64,000 nt of DNA, taken from NCBI RefSeq assembly GCF_032884065.1, contig NC_088875.1, forward strand, positions 44,625,291-44,689,290, given 5' to 3'. The notes under the pieces were generated by a model. It was not told where the DNA came from. It saw only the letters and a list, made by a program, of their open reading frames with translations, and ran no database searches. Made by a program: the position numbers and the translations under genes. This DNA is from Artemia franciscana (Eukaryota > Arthropoda > Branchiopoda > Anostraca > Artemiidae). Every line of letters begins with the position of its first letter. Position 1 is the first letter of the stretch. Shown one piece after another: positions 34,187-46,080 of the stretch.

Positions 34187-34896
34187 AAAAGCTATTTATT
34201 CTAGTAAAACTGGTTTTGCTGTTCAGGGGCCATTCCTAAAGAATTGGAGCAAAATTCGAACTTTAGTGTAAAGAGCGAGGTATTGACGAGGGGGCGAACC
34301 CTCTCATATACGTAATAAAAACATACGAATATAGAAGTTCGTTACGTAAGTTAATTTGTGAGCTACGTATATTGATTACTAACAAAAACGTTCGTAGATA
34401 AAATTCAAAGCTCTAGTAGCCTTTTAAAGTAGCCAAACAATTGGGGGGTAGCTAGGACCCTCCCCCACCTCTTTTTCTCAAAATCGTCCTATCAGATCCT
34501 TGAGAAAGCCATTTAGCCAAAAAAAGTAAAATTAATATGCAAAGCTCGTTTTAATTATTCATGTACGGTGAGCCAAAATCAAGGCCTGTATTAATTCAAA
34601 AACATTCAGAAATTAAATAAAAAAAAACCAAAGAGTTTTTAAACTGAGGGTAAGGGGTGACATTAAAACTTAAAACGAACAGAAATTATTCTGTATATGA
34701 AAAGGGCTGTCCCCTGCTCAATGCCCCGTCCTTTACGCTAAAGTTTGACTCTTTTAAAACAATAAAACACTTAAGCGTAAAGAGCCTGACATTGAGGAGA
34801 GGACAACCCCTTTCGTCTACGGAATAACTTCTGTTCGTTTTAAGTGTTAATGTCGTTCTTTACTTTCGGTTAAAAAATAACTTGTTTCTTTTTTAT
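34187..34896 (+). mobile_element. Family B repeat, copy B3, right part
   Basis: Resumes at 'agctatttattctag' and runs through module 2 ('agcgaggtattgacgagg'), module 3 ('cgttacgtaagttaattt') and the terminal palindrome at 34612-34892. It ends directly at the next element. Confidence 0.85.
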
Positions 34897-36861
34897 TGTG
34901 TTGTGAGAGCAACACTTTGGTTTTTTCCCGTTTTTTCCCTATGCCGTCGATCTCAGCTTATTCCTGGAAACTGGTAAGGATCTAACCTGTCCGGTTTTTA
35001 CGGAAAGTGCGGACCTCAGGCCGGATCGATGAATATGACATTACATTCTGGAAAGCTCCGCAGAACTCTTGCCTGGGGCCAAAAAGGATGGTTTTTGTTT
35101 GTCCACGAGCCAGAGCCTATAGTGTGCGAAGTGAAGTGAAGTTATATAACCTATGTCAAAGAGGAGTATCTGAAGTTGTTCAGCCAAGCTTTCGTTTCAT
35201 CAAACCATGTTTCTGCTTTCGAGTGGAAAGCTCCGTTCTAGCAGGCAGGCAGGCAGGCACCACTTTCAAATTGAAGATGGACTAAAATGTATAAGTGTTA
35301 AATATATGCGGAAGTTACCCGGCCCCACAGCCAATATATTTTCTTTGAGTGATAAATAGAAAAATTTGCAGAAGCAAAAATGTGGCATTTTCCCACGGGT
35401 CCGAAAGTGTGGCCATCTATTGTTTCTACCCATTTCTGTTCGTGATTTCAGCTGAGTTTATCATTCAGTTTTTCGGACTTCGAATTGCGGTAGAGAAATG
35501 GTATCAGATGAGCCTAATAAACTTTAAAAGTTCTCTCATTGCTAAAGAAATTGGAGCTTATTCTTTGCTCTTTTCTAAGTGGTGACGTTAGAAAGTTGGC
35601 CTATGGCAAAAAAAATCAACTTTTGAACTAAGACAGATAGAATTTTTTTTTGACGACAATCAGTAGCTCTTGATGAGCTGATCAAAGTATCTTACATCCA
35701 TTTTTTGGTACAAAAATTCCTTCATGAGGTATACCAGTTTGAAAGTTTCAAGGGGTTGACAACTTCAGTAGTAAGGTAAAAACTGAAACGAAATCTAGGC
35801 CGATACAAATTGTGAGACATATAGAGGACTTGGAAGCAACAGTCGGCTGTTAGGTAATAATCACCTTCGGCAATGAGGGGTTAGCAACTTTTGCTAGTTG
35901 GTGTATCTATTATTTGTTTCCAGTGTATTTGACGGTAAAACCAATTTGGTTCCAGTGGTGAGACATGTAGGGGACTTGTAAGTAACAATCGGCTGTTGGG
36001 CTACAATCATCTTCAGTGATGAGGAATTTGCAACTTTTGCTAGTTGGTGTACCCATTTATTTGTTTCCAGTGAACTTGATGTCTATCATGGGAGAGGGAC
36101 ATGTAAGTAAGAATCTGTTCACTTTGGGCTAGAAATTTGCGCAAACTGTATTCGATCTCTTTAAATCTAACAGAATGAAGTGTTTACGCAACGGGTACAA
36201 ACGATAACGTAAAACAATGAGGTAGTTTCCTAATAATTTGTATCACCTATGGTATTTTAATCCTGAAAAGTTACGGATAGCTTTATAATACCAACTAGAT
36301 TATATAAGATATTGTTCAAAGTTTTCATCCGTCGCGATGTCTACGATTGAAAAGGATAAAGTTCAACTGGCTACAAAGTCAATTTAGTCCCTTCTTTCGA
36401 TATTATTTTGTAGTTGTTGTTTTTTCAATACTGAGGAATAGTCTTTGGTCATGTGATAACTGATTGCGTTCTTGTTTGAACACACCGTTTTGAAAACTTC
36501 GATAGGCTGACAACTTCGTCATTTAACCGATAGTGAAAAAACAAGCACAAACGAGAATGTAAAACAATGAGATAGTTTCGTAATAATTAATAGAATGTCA
36601 TCTATGGTATTTTGATCCTGAAAAGTTAGGGATAGCTTTATAATACCAACTAGATTATATAAGATATTGATCCGAGTTTTCATCCGTCACGATGTCTACG
36701 ATTCAAAAGGATAAAGTTCAACTGGCTGCAAAGTCAATTTAGTCCCTTCTTTCGATACTATTTTGTTGTTGTTTTTTCAACGCTGAAGAATAGCCATTGA
36801 TCATGTGATTACTGATCGAGAGCGAAGAAACAAAACCAAAGTGTTGCTTTCGCAACACTTT
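34897..36861. mobile_element. About 2-kb element with 16-bp inverted ends and terminal hairpins
   Basis: gcaacactttggtttt (34909-34924) is inverted as aaaaccaaagtgttgc (36832-36847). Each end also carries its own small hairpin: gtgttg/caacac at 34898-34915, and aaagtgttgc/gcaacacttt at 36838-36861. The interior has a (gcag) microsatellite at 35239-35258 and two direct duplications (35790-35935 with 35937-36060, and 36197-36464 with 36547-36816). Open frames inside (for example 35007-35285) show no known domain. A non-autonomous DNA transposon is likely. Confidence 0.65.
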
Positions 36862-36961
36862 AGTCGGTGAAGCCGGACAAAGGTTGCCGCAACACTTCAC
36901 GTTGCCCGGGCAACGTAGGTTTAGTTTAATATGTATCTTAAACTGACAATCCACGGTCATT

Positions 36962-37200
36962 TTTTTTCAGTAAAGAGCAGATTACGTTCTGGTCTTGAGA
37001 ACTCCTGTGGGTTGTCAGCCCTACTCATGTTGATTTTTGCTCGTTTTGAGTTTGACTCGGTTATTCACTGTAATTTCAGTTCGTATTGTGCTAGTTTTAT
37101 GCCTGGAAGATTATTTGACTTAATTTCTACTCATATTTGTGTTAATGGAGCTCTTTACTTTCTTTGAAAAACCTGTTTTGTGGAAAAAGTATTTTAAATT
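36962..37200 (+). repeat. Family D repeat, single arm
   Basis: 'tttcagtaaagagcaga', 'gccctactcatgttgat', 'ttggagctctttac'-like and 'aacctgttttgtggaaaaag' blocks match the right arm of 14020-14695. Confidence 0.65.
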
Positions 37201-37259
37201 AATAAAACATAAAAAGAACAAAAGATAAAATGAAGAATACCATAAAAGTTAAAAATAAG

Positions 37260-37531
37260 ATATATTAGGGTTGACTAACAGATAAAAGTTAAGACGAACA
37301 GAAATTACCACAAACCAGCGTGTGATCACAACCTCAAAGCCCACTCAGTGCTCTAGTGTCATTTACACTTTAGTGTAAACAAGATGTGTTTCAAATAGTG
37401 CGGTCTTTGTTTGTGCTAACATAACACAATAAAAGAAAAAAATCACGTTACTGAATCAGCGTGAATACACGCTGGTTTGTGGTAATTTCTGTTTGTTTAA
37501 ACTCTCATCTGTTAGTCCATGCTAATATATT
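37260..37531. mobile_element. Foldback/MITE with about 70-bp arms
   Basis: 'aacagaaattaccacaaacc' with its flanks (37260-37329) is inverted at 37461-37531, with few mismatches. The loop contains 'tttagtgtaaacaagatgtg', repeated at 37993-38012. Confidence 0.8.
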
Positions 37532-37685
37532 TATTTTTTATTTTTTATGTGATTCTTCATTTTAATTTTATTCTTTCTATTTTTTATTTAATACTCTAGT
37601 TTCCCTGACGTCAGGATATTTACCTAACAAGGATACGCCTCAAAGGCCCCTCAGTACTGCAGTGTCATTTACGCTTTAGTGTAAA

Positions 37686-37991
37686 CACAGCTTAGATACC
37701 AATATACAGTTATAAAAACTCGATTTATTTTTGGGACACAGTGCGCGGTAGCGATGCTAGCGGCTGGAGACAGGAAACTGGTATTGGTATCTAATTGGTA
37801 ACAGGAAACTAGTATCGGTATCTAAGCTGTTTATGCAACAAAACAAAATTGCGTTCCCGCCTATGGTGTTGTAGTACGATCTGCGCGTCGGAGTGCGGGC
37901 TTGGAGGAGGCGCCAAGTTCAGAGCTCTGTACCAAAAGATTCTCATGGGCAAGATAGGAGTTTTCATAACTGCATTGGTATCTAAGCTGTG
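37686..37991. mobile_element. 306-bp MITE with 18-bp perfect TIRs and 8-bp target duplication
   Basis: The terminal inverted repeats are cacagcttagataccaat (37686-37703) and its complement (37974-37991). The 8-bp sequence agtgtaaa occurs on both sides (37678-37685 and 37992-37999). The paralogous unoccupied sequence at about 37370-37400 ('tttagtgtaaacaagatgtg') has a single agtgtaaa, so insertion with duplication of 8 bp is demonstrated within the window. An 8-bp duplication fits hAT or P superfamilies. The MITE encodes no protein. Confidence 0.88.
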
Positions 37992-38009
37992 AGTGTAAAC
38001 AAGATGTGT

Positions 38010-40560
38010 TTCAAATACTTTGGTTTTTGTTTGTGCTAATATAGCACAATAAAAGAGGAAAATCACGTTACTGATTAAGGCTATATGAAAGAAAAAATGC
38101 TTTGTAAGCATTTTGTATTCATATGTTGAAGACAAACTGCTTAGAATTTTTACTTCCAGTAAAGTGCAATTGACACTCTAGCCTTTAGAATATTTAAGGA
38201 AGTGATAGCCCCAATCTTAGTTTTGGTAATTTCTGTTCATTTTAAGACTTGTTTATTCATTTTAATTACTGTTTTGTTTATTAGCCCGCATTGATAATTC
38301 GTATGTTTAAGTTTTTGGTATGATAATTTCTTTTACTTTCAGTCTTTTCAAGGCTTCATCTATTCATCACGGTTATAGCGATAGCAAAAATTTAATAAAA
38401 AAAAGCCTTGGCCGTTTGTATTCAAAAGTGATTCCAGAAAGAAACTGTATAGTGAAAAAAATTGCAATTTGAAGCTGATTTAGGAATGGTAACTATTGCC
38501 TCAATTTATCTTAAAAGTTTACTGCGGAACAAACTCTACTCCACAATAGGAATCAGCATGGTTAAAACGTCTAAATATGAGAATTACAGTTCCCCTTACC
38601 TTCCGAGTAAAAAGGAAAACCACTATTTTTGCATGGGGAGCACTAATGATGCGTCTGCTTTTCTCAGGGGTGATAAAATTGAACCAGTGGTCAAAGTATG
38701 TTCGGAGAGGGGACACTTGCAAGAAAATTACTAGATCCACATTCCAATTTAGGTAACAGATTAGATTGTGTCACAGTAAAGTGACTTTTTCTGCAAGGCT
38801 TTGCCACCAAAATCAGTTTTTGTTCAAAGTGGGTCATAATGTCAGAGAATGGAAATTACATATTATACAGTTGATTTTCCAGGGTTTAAAATTGCTAAAC
38901 AGAAGGATTTGAGACCTAAACAAAACAGATTGTGTTTCCTGCCTTTTTGTGCCATAAACATCAATTTTTACCCAAAGAGGGTGAAAACCCCAAACAGGTG
39001 GCTTTGTACCTCTCATCTTGAAAAATGCCCTGTAAGGTTTACTTGCGCTTTACTGAAAGCAATTCTCATTTAGAGGAGTGAGTTCTTATTTGTCATAACG
39101 TCAACAAAAAAGAAAGGAAGAAAATCATCCTATCAACCAAGATTACTGAAAAGATCTAATAAAATGCATATTGACGGTTTAATGTATACTAATATTCATC
39201 CATGAAAATTTGAACAATTTTTACTTATTAACGTTATGAGAAAATATTTAAAATGTATTTTGTTTTCAGATAAGTACAAGTGAAATTCTTGTCTTTTTTT
39301 ATGCTTCGTTTATTTAATGATAGTGATCTATGGTCGTTTTACACCTGAAATACTATTTGACATTAATGTGGTTCAATGTGGCTCTTTACATTTCTGTGAA
39401 AAAGTTTGTTTGCGGAAACTTTCTTTTAAATAACAGCACAGAAAGTCCATTCCACTCTTTAATTAGGCAGCGCCATTTCGCTCCCCTTTGTCTGGTCCTA
39501 TGTAAATGACCAGTAAGTTTCAAGCCTATCGGAAACGGAAAAGCTTTTGGGGCCATTGTCAAGTGTCAATAAGGAATACAAGATTAGTTCAAAGCTTAGA
39601 TAACATTTTCGAACCAATTGGAAAAATGATTTTTAGGGCCTTATTTTGGGTGTCACGAATCTTTTCATCTTTCTTTTGGCGTTATCAAGAACATTGGATC
39701 CATATTCCTGGTTGATTAGAAAAACAGCTTTTGGACCTATTTTTAGGCGAAATAATAATTTGTTTCATTTTTTTTCCGCTTTCGAGTCCTGTTAATCCAG
39801 GGAACAACGGACACAAGTTTCAAACTGTTGCAAAAAGCTAGGTTTTTGGTTGAGCCCCGATCCCTCACCCCCCTAACTCAAACATAAAATATAAATATAA
39901 ATTGTACATCAAGAATATTTTTTTATTTCGGAAAAATAGATAATCATTACAATCAATGACTAACAAAAAACTAAAGGGAAAACAAACAGAAATGAAGGAA
40001 CTTTACACAAAGAAAACATATAAATAGACAGGTAAGGCTACAAGCGAGGATTTTAGGGGGAGGGGGTTAATTTGGGCTACAAAAAGGGATCTGTCATTGA
40101 TTCTGAACCCATAGTTTACCATATCATCAAAACAAAAAAGCAAAATAAAATGACTAAAATATGAAAAAACTAAGAAGAAATTAAAAAAAAATGTGATAAC
40201 CATTATATTATTTATCGAAATCAAATAATGTATTGCATTTTACGACTTCACTACATCACGCAAAGACTTTTTGCTAAAAGGAAAAAAAAGAAGAAAGTTT
40301 GAAGACACTAAGCCAAGGAGGGGGGGGGGGTTGCATGAAGGGTCTTGAAGAATCAAATTTCATTAAAAAGATAACGTTTTTTTTTAAATTTCTGTTTATT
40401 GTTACTCAATAAATTGAAAAATATTCTGGTTCAACACTAGTTCAAAATAATTTGTATAAACATTGTTTTGGAACATTTATGAAATGTCATCACTGCGCCA
40501 AGTTTTCATTTGCAGTCTTAGAAATTTCCCTGGTAACAAGAGCTGAAAAAAGATTTGGCA
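38010..40560. other. No gene recognised; scattered D-like fragments
   Basis: Weak family D blocks are near 38150-38300 and 39030-39430 ('ctttactgaaagcaattct'). A C-end-like block is near 39440-39480. Open frames at 38462-38734 and 39506-39715 have no recognisable domain and no splice context. Confidence 0.4.
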
Positions 40561-40780
40561 TATGGCCAACAAAAGTGACGTTCGAAATATACTAAATCGT
40601 TTTACCGCACATCAGATTTCAATAATCAAACAAAAATGTCTAAAAATACATTATGGAAACTACTTATTTCCAAGTTTTAGAAACCATGTCTACTATATCT
40701 ACATTATTAAAACTATATTTAATTGGAACCTTAAGAAATTAAAAATAGCTGAGACTGTTTTCCTTTTCATAAGGGAGACA

Positions 40781-41268
40781 AATTTTGAGATATTCAACCT
40801 TGCTGCATAGCAGGTTGAAGCTCGCTTTCAAAATTTTCACAAATTTTGAGATATTCAACCTTGCTGCATAGCAGGTTGAAGCTCGCTTTCAAAATTTTCA
40901 CACATTTTGAGATATTCAACCTTGCTGCATAGCAGGTTGAAGCTCGCTTTCAAAATTTTCACAGATTTTGAGATATTCAACCTTGCTGCATAGCAGGTTG
41001 AAGCTCAATTTCAAAATTTTCCCAAATTTTGAGATATTCAACCTTGCTGCATAGCAGGTTGAAGCTCGCTTTCAAAATTTTCACAAATTTTGAGATATTC
41101 AACCTTGCTGCATAGCAGGTTGAAGCTCGCTTTCAAAATTTTCACAAATTTTGAGATATTCAACCTTGCTGCATAGCAGGTTGAAGCTCGCTTTCAAAAT
41201 TTTCACAAATTTTGAGATATTCAACCTTGCTGCATAGCAGGTTGAAGCTCGCTTTCAAAATTTTAACA
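40781..41268. repeat. Tandem array of a 61-bp unit, eight copies, with internal dyads
   Basis: Unit starts are 40782, 40843, 40904, 40965, 41026, 41087, 41148 and 41209, an exact 61-bp period with one to three changes per copy. Within each unit 'caacct' pairs with 'aggttg' and 'gct' with 'agc' around gcat, and 'aaattttga' pairs with 'tcaaaattt', so each unit can form a two-tier hairpin. Unit 5 differs at 'ctcaatttc'. Copies are too similar for an old array. Confidence 0.95.
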
Positions 41269-42227
41269 AGTATCATCTAGAATTCTAATTTTTTTAAACC
41301 TTAAAGGTCGTTGTGTTTACTTTATGTAAGCAAGTTTTTTTTTACAACTGTACATTTGAAGAAATTTATATTGGATGCAAAATAAGACTTAGAGAAAATT
41401 AATAATATGTAAATAATTTATAAATATAAAAATTTACAAGAGAATACCGGTCGTGAAGGGGGGGGGGATGAGGTAACATAAAATATAACTTGAATATCAC
41501 GATTAAAAACTTATAAAGTAGCACCACTTCTAAGGCGCGGTTATTTTTAGCAAAATTTCAGCAAAAATAAAAATACTGTAATAAACAATCGTTCCATTAG
41601 GACTGATAAGTGGCGCAAAGGGTAACAAATATTAGAGACATTTGAGCTTGGTCGACAGCAGAGACGACATTTTTTTATAACTTTTTTCTTTAATGACGGA
41701 AACTGAACTCAGAGCGTTTCATATAAGCTATTTTATTTACCATACTGTTTTTCATAAGGAAAAGAAAATACGCGCTTGGTTTTTTTTTTTCTTTGGATCA
41801 CAAATAAAAGAAAGTATTTTAAGCCAGAGCTCCATACGTTTACTAGAAATTTTGTCTTGGACCTACTTTGAAATTAGATCCCCCCCATCCTTCTAATTTT
41901 TTCATCCTTCAATTAGCGAAAAAAGATGTAGTTTTTTCTGTTGATTCTCATATATAACTTATAATAGAATTAAAATAATTGTCATTACAAAATATGTTTG
42001 GAAGGCGAGGGTTTCCCGGGAGTCTTTACAATGTGAAAACACTTGAATTATCTGAATGACTAAGTTAAAAAACAAAAACAAATAAATAAAAAAAAAACTG
42101 AAAATTCTATATGCAGAAATATAGTACGTCCAAAGTTCTCTGAATGTATATAGTTGGCAAAAACAAAATCCTTGTAAACAGTTTCGAAATCTAATTGTCG
42201 TTCCTGTTCTTAGACATATAAAAAAAG

Positions 42228-42545
42228 GTTTTTAGTGAAATTTGGAAACTTTCAGCCCCTACATGTAAACCCTTTCCAAAACTAAAAAAAAATAACTTCG
42301 AATTTGTTCATTTCGGATCAAAAGCAAAGGGTAAACCACCCTTATAGTATTACTTTTCGATCCTTACAAATGTAAAAAAAAAAATCGAAAAAAAAGGATT
42401 TTAGTGAAATTTCGAAACCATGACCCCCTATATCCAAACCCTCTGCAAAACCTACAATGATAAAAATATAAATTTGTTCATTTAAAGCAAAATCAATGGA
42501 TAAGCAACCATGTAGCATAACTTTGAATACAACCAGGATTTGGCA
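42228..42545. repeat. Two diverged direct copies of about 180 bp
   Basis: 'ttagtgaaatttggaaac' (about 42232) and 'ttagtgaaatttcgaaacc' (about 42402) each head a segment with 'ccaaaccctctgcaaaac'-like, 'aatttgttcattt' and 'aaagcaa' blocks. Confidence 0.65.
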
Positions 42546-42629
42546 CATTGAGTTTAGCTGCTAAAATCCCATGTTTGTATTTGAATGATCTAAAAATGGA
42601 TAAATGGATTAATTTTTCTCTTTTTTTTT

Positions 42630-42785
42630 TTTAGCAAGGGTAAGGCCTCCAAAAGAGCCTATCAAGGAGAGGTCAGGTACCCAGCTTTTCTACACAATAG
42701 ATGGATTTATTTTTCTTAGCAAGGGTAAGGTCTCCAGAAGAGCATATTGAGGAGGGGTCAGGCACCCAGCTTTTCTACATAATTA
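42630..42785. repeat. Two direct copies of about 85 bp
   Basis: 'tagcaagggtaaggcctcca' and 'tagcaagggtaaggtctcca' are each followed by 'cacccagcttttctaca'-like ends. Confidence 0.8.
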
Positions 42786-43603
42786 GTATATAAATTTGAG
42801 ATTTTCCAAGAACAGCTGTTTCTCGAAAACACATATAAAAATTATATAAAAACTTTAATAAGCAACTGAGAAATGCATGACTATTTTCAGTATATTAAAA
42901 TTGGTGATTTTTGTCATAAAGGGTCTAAAAAAAACAGTTTTGAAGCAAAAAAATAAAATTGAAGGCCAAAAATACTACCAAGTCGACATTCCAAAATAGC
43001 CCATTGAATTTATCTTCCAAATATATCCTATTGGTCTCCTAATTCCTGATGGTATGGTACGGCGCGGCCACGTATTCGTCCGCATAGACACATATAGTTA
43101 ATATAAAAGTAACGGTTGTTATATGTGTAATAAATTATAAAAAATTACTGTAAGTAATAAAAATATTACTGTAGGTCGACTGTAGTAAAAATTACTGTAG
43201 AAGGCTAAGCTGCCATCTATGCTATATCCAGGGTGATTGTGGCTGAGTTTGATTCTTTGCTGTTAAATAGATTTCTACACTTTAAAGATAGATTTTTAGC
43301 TAAGGAGAATTTGAGAGACCTTCTCCAATTCGTAGTTTTTCTGGATTTTTTTTTCAGCGCTATCTTTTTTCTTATATTGACTTGCTCGGCATCTACATGG
43401 CCAATTTATACATTGTTATACGTGTTTTATACATAAAAAATACATGATTGATATACGTATTTTATGCATAAAAAAAATTACTGTAGGTGGATAAGATCGA
43501 TTCATTTAGTTAATCCCTGAGATATGGAAATTACAGAAACGATGACTATGGAGCAGACTATTACGAACTATATTTTAAAGACTATGGTAACATAAACTAT
43601 ACT

Positions 43604-44290
43604 GGAAGGATTTTTATCATGACCAGGAAGAAACTATCCTTCCTTTTATGAAAAACACGACAGTTCAAAAGCAAATAGTTGATCTAAACAAACAATGTAA
43701 ACACTGTTAGTAATGTTTAGTCAACTTTAGGCAGAATATCTGGTTTAGGACAAGGGTTATATCTGGTTAGGACATATGCTGGAATAATTTTTATCATGAT
43801 CAGGAAAAAACTACCCTTCCTTTTAGGAAAAACACGACTGTTGAAAAGTAAATAGTTGATCTAAACAAATAATGTAAACACTGTTAGCAATGTTTAGTCA
43901 ATTTTAGGCAGAATATCTGGTTTAGGACAAGGGTTATATCTGGTTAGGACATATGCTGGAATGATTTTTATCATGATCAGGAAAAAACTACCCTTCCTTT
44001 TAGGAAAAACACGACTGTTGAAAAGTAAATAGTTGATCTAAACAAATAATGTAAACACTGTTAGCAATGTTTAGTCAATTTTAGGCAGAATATCTGGTTT
44101 AGGACAAGGGTTATATCTGGTTAGGACATATGCTGGAATGATTTTTATCATGATCAGGAAAAAACTACCCTTCCTTTTATGAAAAACACCACTGTTGAAA
44201 ATCAAATACGTGATCTAAACAAATAATGTAAACACTGTTAGTAATGTTTAGTCAACTTTAGGCAGAATATTTGGTTTGGAACAAGGGTCG
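43604..44290. repeat. Satellite-like array, 177-bp monomer, four copies
   Basis: The anchor 'gga' before 'tttttatcatga' recurs at 43604, 43781, 43958 and 44135, an exact 177-bp spacing. The middle two copies are almost identical; the outer ones are more diverged. The monomer contains 'aatgtaaacactgttag' and 'ggacaagggttatatctgg'. Confidence 0.93.
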
Positions 44291-44299
44291 GCAATCTAT

Positions 44300-45588
44300 C
44301 CTCCGCGGCCTGACCCGCTAAATTTTTGTTTTATGTTATCTAGTGAATATTTTTTAGTCAGTTTTTACTATATTCTTTTAGTTTTTAGTGTTCATTGAAT
44401 AATGTTTTTTTTTTTTTTTGTAAAAAATTGTCGAGATCCATCTACTCTCAGAATCAGCAACTGTTTGAAGAAACAAGTTAGAAACTAGGCCCGCATTAGC
44501 AACTGGCCATAAACGAATATAAAACGGAATGATATCAAAATTCCTAAAAACTAAAAAAAACAGATTTCAAAGGGAATTGACAATAAATGAGCATAAAAAA
44601 AAAACAACAAAAAAAAAAAAATTCTTAATGAAAGGTTAATTTTTTTTTCGTCGATTCCCCAACATCTCGTAACAACAAGCTGCAAAAAACCGATAACATA
44701 AACAATCCTTTCAATACATTGCAGATATCACAAAAATTTTAGCAGATTTAGCAGATACTGCTAATTGTTTTTTGTTTTATGTTAACTAGTAAATGTTTTT
44801 TAGTGGTTTTTAGTGTATTCTTTTGGTTTTTAGTGTTAATTGAATAATATTAGCCTACATCTATGGGCCTGATGCACGAAGAGCATAAAAAAGAAACAAG
44901 AAGAGGAAGAAAAATAGAAATTATTTTTGATTTTTGTAAAAAAAAATTGCCAAGATCCACCTAATCTCTGAATCAGCAACAGTTTGAAGAAACAAATAAG
45001 GAACTAGGCCCGCATTTGCAACTCGCCATATACGAATAGAAAATGGAATAATATCAAAATCCCTAAAAACTAAAAAAAAAAAGTTCAAGGGGAAAGTGGC
45101 AATAGGTGAGTGTCAAAAAGAAAAAAAACCCACAAAATTCTTGATGAAAAGTTAATTTTTTTTTCGTCGATTCCCCAACATCTCGTAACAATAAGCTGCA
45201 AAAACCCGATAACATAAACAGTTCTTTCAATACATTGCAGATATCAAAAATTTTTAGCAGATTTTGGCAAATTTATTAGATACTGCTAATTTTTTTTTTA
45301 TATTAACTAGTAAATGTTTTTTAGTCGGTTTTTAGTATATTCTTTTGGTTTTTTGTGTTAATTGAATAATCTCAGCCTACATCTATGGGCCTGATGCACA
45401 AAGAGCATAAAAAAGAAACAAGAAGAGGAAGAAAAACAGAAATCATTTTTGATTTTTGTAAAAAATTGCCGAGATCCACCTATTCTCTGAATCAGCAACA
45501 GTTTGAAGAAACAAATAAGGAACTAGGCCCGCATTTGCAATTTGCCATATACGAATAGAAAACGGAATAATATCAAAATTCCTAAAGA

Positions 45589-45642
<54 letters not shown>

Positions 45643-46080
45643 AGAGTTCAAGGGGAAAGTGACAAAAAATGAGCATAAAAAAACAACAAAAAAACAAAAA
45701 ACTCTTGATGAAAAGTTACTTTTTTTTTCGTCGATTCCCCAACATTTCGTTGCAAAAATAAGCTGCAAAAACCCAATAACATAAACAATTCTTTCAATAC
45801 ATTGCAGATATCCAAAGATTTTATCAGATTTAGCAGATATTGCTAATTTTTTTTTGATATTGTTAACTAGTAAATGTTTTTTACTCAGTTTTTAGTACAT
45901 TTTTTTAGTTTTTAGTGTTAGTGGAACAATGTTAGCCTACATCTGTGGGTCTCATGCACAAAGAGCATAAAAAAAAGAAGAAGAGGGACAAAAACAGAAA
46001 TCATTTTTGGTTTTTGTAAAAAATTGTCGAAATCCATCTATTCTCTGAATCAGCAACGGTTTGAAAAAACAAATAAGGAA
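44300..46080. repeat. Tandem array of about 440-560-bp units, four copies, with a growing A-run
   Basis: The anchor 'agtaaatgttttttagt'-like block falls near 44340, 44785, 45310 and 45865. Each unit ends in a segment that reads on the minus strand as QTVADSENRWIS, the 3' end of the exon at 46001-46206. The array therefore looks like duplications of a gene's terminal coding segment and downstream sequence. The A-run at the same unit position has 8, 11 and 51 bases in successive copies. Confidence 0.85.
45591..45641 (+). repeat. 51-base poly-A tract
   Basis: Uninterrupted A51 inside the third unit of the array, at the position where other units have short A-runs. It arose by expansion, not by retrotransposon tailing. 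Confidence 0.95.

Noticed and set aside
35007..35285. Open frame of 92 codons with Cys-rich stretch
   Set aside because: It lies in the inverted-repeat element at 34897-36861 and shows no recognisable domain or coding bias; reported only as part of that element.
38462..38734. Plus-strand frame of 90 codons
   Set aside because: No domain, no splice or promoter context, and composition like the surrounding AT-rich DNA.
40781..41268. CRISPR-like array
   Set aside because: Unit-to-unit identity covers the whole 61 bp with no variable spacers, and the genome is eukaryotic.
45443..45697. Phenylalanine-rich minus-strand frame
   Set aside because: Most of it is the 51-base A-run read in reverse; only the short QTVADSENRWIS end has meaning, as a duplicated segment.
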